NCBI GenBank assembly: GCA_944321895.1
Contig: CALUNA010000004.1
Location: forward strand, 1 to 64,000
DNA length: 64,000 nt
Origin: an uncultured Bacteroidales bacterium
GTDB lineage: Bacteria > Bacteroidota > Bacteroidia > Bacteroidales > Paludibacteraceae
Reading direction: 5' to 3'
Shown: piece after piece, positions 60,401-64,000 of the stretch
Position numbering within the stretch: the first letter of the stretch is position 1
Layout: each line of letters opens with the position of its first letter
Notes under the pieces: generated by a model
What the model was told of the DNA's origin: nothing
Databases searched by the model: none
What the model saw: the letters and a program-made list of their open reading frames with translations, nothing else
Translations under genes and position numbers: made by a program

Positions 60401-60479
60401 GGAAAACAACGAAATACAGCAGCTGATTACAGAACGCCTGGAACTTATAGCCAATCGTGAGCAGGAACGCATAGACTGA
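57456..60479 (+). CDS. Large exported tetratricopeptide repeat protein
   Basis: A 1007-residue periplasmic or outer-membrane-associated protein. A signal peptide (MKRLLFAFACMAFCSHASSQ) is followed by many TPR units (for example YADKAYAYLVDVFMNTKDYRMA, DALYEIARAQLMVERNQEA and ALNRIGDSYFYARNFAQADA) all through to the C-terminus. Long TPR proteins of this kind precede outer-membrane beta-barrel proteins in Bacteroidota and probably scaffold an envelope complex. The partner here is the 545-residue barrel 45 bases downstream. Exact role unknown. Confidence 0.88.
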   Translation: MKRLLFAFACMAFCSHASSQYSKIYASDNALFSDAMELYEQQKYSASFRSFETFLEQLPADETVWKERATYFLCANAYELRRTDAMSRLQEYKQLFPYSTYMQEVHFMLGVLYTEKERYKSASREFAAVKRKFLSRAHQTDFLFYQGYVCVQLEDYANAVVAFQDLIKNKTRYDAAGKYYYAYCRYEQQDYAEALPCFLELEQHTAYKNIVPYYVIQIYYKQQAYDEVMERAENILSQNPDNEHNAEVHRILGEIYFRESDYARSIQHLSAYAQAVPQVQREDLYLLGLAYYQTSDYGNAVKYLSKVTTASDMMSENAYLHLGFSYIRLDDLDNARLAFSAATRTTFDVSVHEEAMYNYALTTYETTAAFGESVTAFSDFLKQYPGSVYADKAYAYLVDVFMNTKDYRMALDALSEISDPTGKLLAAKRHLLYHLGTEAFAQNNFEEAVRDFTEVLALPGTQYSTESLFWRSESYYRLKNYTACLTDLKNYFAASDVKASPNYVLAHYSAGYACFALKDYAQAQTYFLTYLSLQKEQDNTYIDALNRIGDSYFYARNFAQADAYYAKVVAIGSIGTDYAMFQRGCVLGLLKKYDDKIVSLEKLVKDYPKSEYADDALYEIARAQLMVERNQEAITAYNRLLQAYPNSGLARKTALEIGMVYYNMKNYDACIDAYKQVITNYPGSEESYVALDGLQSVYVELNRVSDYLAYVNSLGRMIKIDASENQEDSLTYMAAEHQYILANYGQAATSLEAYLEKFCPGGRYCTMARYYLADSYYKLNERTKALDSYRALTEMQGNQYMEEACMRCAEICYDQEDYASARTYFQQLQTVANSIENINVARLGILRCCNQLNDYEQTVNIATQILDDTRSATDVCEEARYNRAKAYLKLQKNEWAKNDLETLSGDLRTEIGAEAKYLLADVYFQEGNLDKSEQQIMDFAEQNTPHQFWLARSFVLLADIYMKKGDDFQAKQYLLSVQNNYKENNEIQQLITERLELIANREQERID

Positions 60480-60524
60480 TATGGTGGTTTAATATATGTG
60501 CAATTTTCAAAATAGCGCTTCTCA

Positions 60525-62162
60525 ATGAAAAAAATAATTTATGTACTGACTTTTCATGTTCTGGCATGTGGCGTATATGCCCAGAGCGACACAATAGTAG
60601 AACGCAACGTGACCGTTGAACGTGAATTCACTCCAGTTATACAAGAAGCTGGAAAAATACAGACCAGACCCGATGTGTACAATCCCGCTATTCAGAAGCA
60701 GGAGGTGGATTATGTGACTGGCTTCAACAAACCGTTGGATATCCAGAATGATTTTTCTTTCCTGCCCTATGCGGATATGAATTTTGTCCAGCCTCGTCTT
60801 GAACGCGGTTTCCTGCGTGGGGGTGTGGGGGTGTGGAATTCCTTGTTTGATTTTAAATATCGCATGTCAGATAAAAACGATGTGTTTTTTGATGCGGCAC
60901 TTGACCATAATGGACTTTGGGGAAACAAAACACTGAGTCAGACGGGATTGGACCTTGCGTTTGAAAAATTGTTTTCGAATGCCGGCCTCTTTTGTTCGGT
61001 GGGGGCGGACAATACATGGTTCAATTATTATGGCCGTTATTACGACAATCAGCAGAATACATATGATTTTACGAGAATGTCTTCTGACACAGCATTGTAT
61101 GGCCGGTTCTGGAATATTGATACGCGTATTGGGGTCCGTTCCCTGCCCATGAGCAATGTCGATTTTCTGGTACAGGCAGGATACGAAATGTTCAACACCC
61201 GGATTGGGTTGACCGAACATCAGGTTCACACGCAGGCATCCGTGGAGTGGGAACTGAACAACAGCCGTTTGGGGGCAACAACGGATGTGCAGAATTTATT
61301 TTATGCTTCCCAGGATACGGCTCTGTCTGTCCGGGCACATCATATCTGGCATCTGGAACCTTACTATGTGTATGAAGGCGACATATTCAGGTTGCATGCA
61401 GGTGTTAATTTTGATTTCTCGTTTGGAAAAGGTCCCCTCTTCCGTCCATCGCCTAACGTGGATTTTGAGGTTCGTCTTGCTCCCAAGTGGCTGGCTTTCT
61501 ATGGCGGTGTTACGGGAGAATACAAGGTGAATACCCTGGAAACAACCATGCAGGAAAACCGTTATTTGTTACCACAGATACATGTGTGTGATACACTGAA
61601 TACATACACGCCGGCAAATGGGTTTCTTGGCTTCAAACTGAAGCCACATGATAACCTGCAAATCAATGCCTATGCAAAATATGCCTATACGTTTGACCAG
61701 TATTACCATGTATTTGATACGCAGGGTTCCGGCATGTTTTCGACTATTAAAGCCAATACGGCATGTTTTAAGGCAGGTGCGGCTTTGTCATATCATTATC
61801 AGGATATTGTGAATGTCTCGGTCGATGGCTCTTACAACTATTGGCAGGCGGAAGGGCAGTTGCATGCATGGGACAGACCGGCCTGGGAGATACATGCTTC
61901 CGTTTATGTAAAGGCAACGGACAAATTGTCGTTTTACACGGATAATTATTTCAACGGCAAACGTTACGCCTTGCTCTCAAGCGGGGAAACGTCCTTGCTC
62001 AAGCCCGTATATGATGTGAATATAGGAGCCTCTTATGCTTTCAGCCGCTGGTTCTCGGCCTTTCTCAAGCTGAATAATCTTGTACACAACCGTTACGAAG
62101 TCTTTTACGGCTATCAGGTGCAAGGAATAAACTTTCTTGCCGGAGTTTCATGGGCATTCTGA
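60525..62162 (+). CDS. Outer-membrane beta-barrel protein, TonB-receptor-like barrel without plug
   Basis: A 545-residue exported protein: signal MKKIIYVLTFHVLACGVYAQ, a short N-terminal segment (VERNVTVEREFTPVIQEAG), and a long beta-barrel ending NFLAGVSWAF with the C-terminal aromatic residue. There is no plug domain, so it is not a normal TonB receptor. Adjacent to the TPR gene and likely its partner. Ligand unknown. Confidence 0.85.
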   Translation: MKKIIYVLTFHVLACGVYAQSDTIVERNVTVEREFTPVIQEAGKIQTRPDVYNPAIQKQEVDYVTGFNKPLDIQNDFSFLPYADMNFVQPRLERGFLRGGVGVWNSLFDFKYRMSDKNDVFFDAALDHNGLWGNKTLSQTGLDLAFEKLFSNAGLFCSVGADNTWFNYYGRYYDNQQNTYDFTRMSSDTALYGRFWNIDTRIGVRSLPMSNVDFLVQAGYEMFNTRIGLTEHQVHTQASVEWELNNSRLGATTDVQNLFYASQDTALSVRAHHIWHLEPYYVYEGDIFRLHAGVNFDFSFGKGPLFRPSPNVDFEVRLAPKWLAFYGGVTGEYKVNTLETTMQENRYLLPQIHVCDTLNTYTPANGFLGFKLKPHDNLQINAYAKYAYTFDQYYHVFDTQGSGMFSTIKANTACFKAGAALSYHYQDIVNVSVDGSYNYWQAEGQLHAWDRPAWEIHASVYVKATDKLSFYTDNYFNGKRYALLSSGETSLLKPVYDVNIGASYAFSRWFSAFLKLNNLVHNRYEVFYGYQVQGINFLAGVSWAF

Positions 62163-62352
62163 GTTGGCAAGATATTTGTTAAATCCGTTCTCCTGCCAAA
62201 TTATTCCATAAAATTGGCTTTTATATGTTTTAATGTGTGTCCTTGCCGGGTTGCGCATTAAAAAGTGGAATGGTATGGGAAACCAAAACGTTAACAATAT
62301 AAAAATATCAGTTAAATACGCATAAAATTGCATTTAACATTTCAGAAACACG

Positions 62353-62360
62353 TATTTTTG
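62353..62360 (+). promoter_or_regulatory. -7 promoter element of the histidine kinase gene
   Basis: TATTTTTG, just 10 bases before the ATG, so the leader is very short. A TTG stands 22 bases upstream. The 208-base gap from 62163 to 62370 holds nothing else I recognise. Confidence 0.6.
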
Positions 62361-62370
62361 TGCGAAGAAT

Positions 62371-63849
62371 ATGAGAAAATGGACATTGATAGCATTGATT
62401 GTTGCTATGTGCGTTGTCTTTGCCAGTCTGGTAATGTTGCAGTTCGGCTATATCCGCAGCAACGTTCAAATGTCGGAAGAGCAGTTTGATGATGCCGTGC
62501 AGAGAAGTCTTTTTCAGACCATGCAATATCTGGAGGAAAAAGAGGCTTTGATTTATCTTTCTGAAACATTGGGTGGCGGGTCATATGGTCTGGAGGACAA
62601 TTTGGATTCCATATCATCTAAAACCTCTCCCCGGCTTAAATTATCGGACAAGCATGGCTCGGCGAGCATGGAGCAGACGCTGACAGCCTTGCAGAAACAG
62701 TTCCAGAAAAATTTTTCCCGTTCCAAGACGATATTGGATCAAGCTGTTTTCCGCTGGTTGCGCGAGGTTAATAACAAGGAAATAGCAGAACGGGTTGATT
62801 TTGAGGAATTGCATACCATTTTGCAGCTTGCATTTGAGAACAATGGCATAAACCTTCCTTTTGAGTTTGCCGTGGTAGACAAACAGGGTAATGAATTATA
62901 TCATTCGGACCGTGTGAACACGCAGCATGTCAATCATAAATCGGCCAATAGTTGTTTTTCCATGCAGTTCTTTCCGCGTGAGCAACTGAATGTCAGGACA
63001 GCTTATTTGAACGTCAGTTTTCCGACACGTACAAATTATTTCATGCACTCAATGAAACTGGTTTGTTCCTCTGTCGTGTTGATGGCTCTTGTGCTGGGGA
63101 TTTTTATAATAACGCTGGTCATCATTTTCAAGCAGAAAAACATCAATGTGATGAAAAACGATTTCATCAATAACATGACACATGAGTTTAAAACCCCGAT
63201 TTCTTCCATCTCGCTGGCTTCTCAAATGTTGCAGGATGAAGGTGTCAGCAAAACACCTGAAACCTTGAAATATATTTCCAATATTATCCGTGACGAAACG
63301 AAGCGTTTGAGTCTGCAGGTGGAAAAGGTCCTGCAAATGGCCATGTTTGAACGGGACAAGTCAATCTTGCAGCTGACAGAAATGCATATCAATGCTCTGA
63401 TCCAGGATATAGTCAAGACCTTCATGCTGAAGGTAAGAGGAAAGGGAGGGCAGATAACCATGCATCTGGAGGCGCAAAACGATTTTGTTCTGGTAGACGA
63501 GGTGCATTTTACCAATGTGATTTATAACCTGATGGACAATGCCTTGAAGTATTGTGACAAACCTCTGCTGCTGGAAGTCTATACGGCTAATGACAAGGAA
63601 GGAAACCTGCTGATTACCATCGAGGATAATGGCATTGGCATAAGCAAAGAGAATCAAAAACGAATTTTTGATAAATTTTATCGCGTTTCTACGGGAAATC
63701 TGCACAATGTGAAAGGTTTTGGCATGGGGCTTGCATATGTTAAAAAGATGGTGACGGCCCATAAAGGCACCATAAAAGTGGAAAGCGAACTGAATGTAGG
63801 AACAAAATTTACAATAAATTTACCAACCCTTAAAAACTACGAATTATGA
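62371..63849 (+). CDS. rprX: Sensor histidine kinase, RprX-like
   Basis: A 492-residue inner-membrane sensor. Membrane segments at about 7-27 and 229-253 flank a periplasmic domain of about 200 residues. HisKA with H271 in NNMTHEFKTPIS, then the ATPase domain with N386 and N390 (IYNLMDNALKYC), D419 (EDNGIGIS) and the glycine-rich G449-G453 (KGFGMGLAY). The layout fits RprX of Bacteroides. It overlaps its response regulator by 4 bases (ATGA at 63846-63849). Signal unknown. Confidence 0.85.
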   Translation: MRKWTLIALIVAMCVVFASLVMLQFGYIRSNVQMSEEQFDDAVQRSLFQTMQYLEEKEALIYLSETLGGGSYGLEDNLDSISSKTSPRLKLSDKHGSASMEQTLTALQKQFQKNFSRSKTILDQAVFRWLREVNNKEIAERVDFEELHTILQLAFENNGINLPFEFAVVDKQGNELYHSDRVNTQHVNHKSANSCFSMQFFPREQLNVRTAYLNVSFPTRTNYFMHSMKLVCSSVVLMALVLGIFIITLVIIFKQKNINVMKNDFINNMTHEFKTPISSISLASQMLQDEGVSKTPETLKYISNIIRDETKRLSLQVEKVLQMAMFERDKSILQLTEMHINALIQDIVKTFMLKVRGKGGQITMHLEAQNDFVLVDEVHFTNVIYNLMDNALKYCDKPLLLEVYTANDKEGNLLITIEDNGIGISKENQKRIFDKFYRVSTGNLHNVKGFGMGLAYVKKMVTAHKGTIKVESELNVGTKFTINLPTLKNYEL

Positions 63850-64000
63850 CAGATGAAAAAGTGAAAATTTTGCTTTGTGAAGATGATGAGAACTTAGGCA
63901 TGTTACTCAGAGAATATCTTCAAACCAAAGGTTATGATTGTGATTTGCAGCCAGATGGAGAAGCTGGCTATCGCGCTTTTGCAAAAACCAAGTATGATTT
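63846..64000 (+). CDS. rprY: Response regulator, RprY-like (partial, cut by window end)
   Basis: The first 51 residues of a receiver domain, beginning with ATG overlapping the kinase stop. KILLCEDDENLGMLLREYL gives the acidic pair of a receiver; the phospho-accepting aspartate is expected near residue 51 (AKTKYD), where the window ends. The output domain lies outside and is presumably OmpR/winged-helix type by family. Confidence 0.9.
   Translation, partial: MTDEKVKILLCEDDENLGMLLREYLQTKGYDCDLQPDGEAGYRAFAKTKYD

Overview
The window reads as a chromosomal segment from a member of the order Bacteroidales (phylum Bacteroidota). Three things point there. The gene order xerC, hpf, four tRNAs, tuf, tRNA-Trp, secE, nusG, rplKAJL, rpoB, rpoC is the arrangement I know from Bacteroides relatives. 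Several families are Bacteroidota-centred (DUF4374, DUF4199, DUF6452, DUF6048, RprX/RprY-like two-component system). Eighteen upstream regions carry the phylum's -7 promoter element (TAnnTTTG or one base off), in about half of them with a TTG or TTTG about 20 bases further upstream. Genus cannot be fixed from the sequence.

Layout. 1-10.9 kb: a HEAT-repeat protein, tRNA-Phe and a Rel/Spo stringent-response enzyme on the minus strand. They are followed by plus-strand waaA (Kdo transferase), hisS, a GNAT-nucleotidyltransferase fusion, a flavodoxin lipoprotein, a small unknown protein, a potassium-channel-like protein with a zinc-ribbon tail, and a helix-hairpin-helix/DUF3795/GNAT three-part protein. 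11-16.6 kb: an accessory island with a flavoprotein pair and an AT-rich gene for a 1079-residue superfamily 1 helicase ending in a Vsr/DUF559-like nuclease, which I read as a probable single-gene antiphage system. It is flanked by AT-rich noncoding DNA. 16.6-25.1 kb: an AraC regulator, a membrane/cytidylate-kinase-like fusion, queDE (7-deazaguanine synthesis), a PiT phosphate transporter and gcvP.

25.2-39.7 kb: the translation and transcription core (xerC to rpoC), ending in a strong terminator. 39.8-46.1 kb: two tandem paralogous lipoproteins of unknown role, then a minus-strand TonB receptor, DUF4374 lipoprotein and PepSY protein resembling the Xus xenosiderophore-uptake locus. 46.1-51.6 kb: carB with a terminator-like attenuator in its leader, divergent from glmS. 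The glmS copy is broken by two one-base deletions. 51.7-64 kb: radA, a run of cell-envelope genes (DUF2147, DUF4199, a GT2 glycosyltransferase, the fluoride channel crcB, DUF6452, DUF6048), a large TPR protein paired with an outer-membrane beta-barrel, and an RprX/RprY-like two-component system cut by the window edge.

Most of the window is ordinary housekeeping. The best candidates for something less described are the helicase-nuclease island, the unusual multidomain fusions, the tandem lipoproteins, the carB leader attenuator and the doubly frameshifted glmS. No CRISPR array, rRNA, insertion sequence or prophage was recognised.
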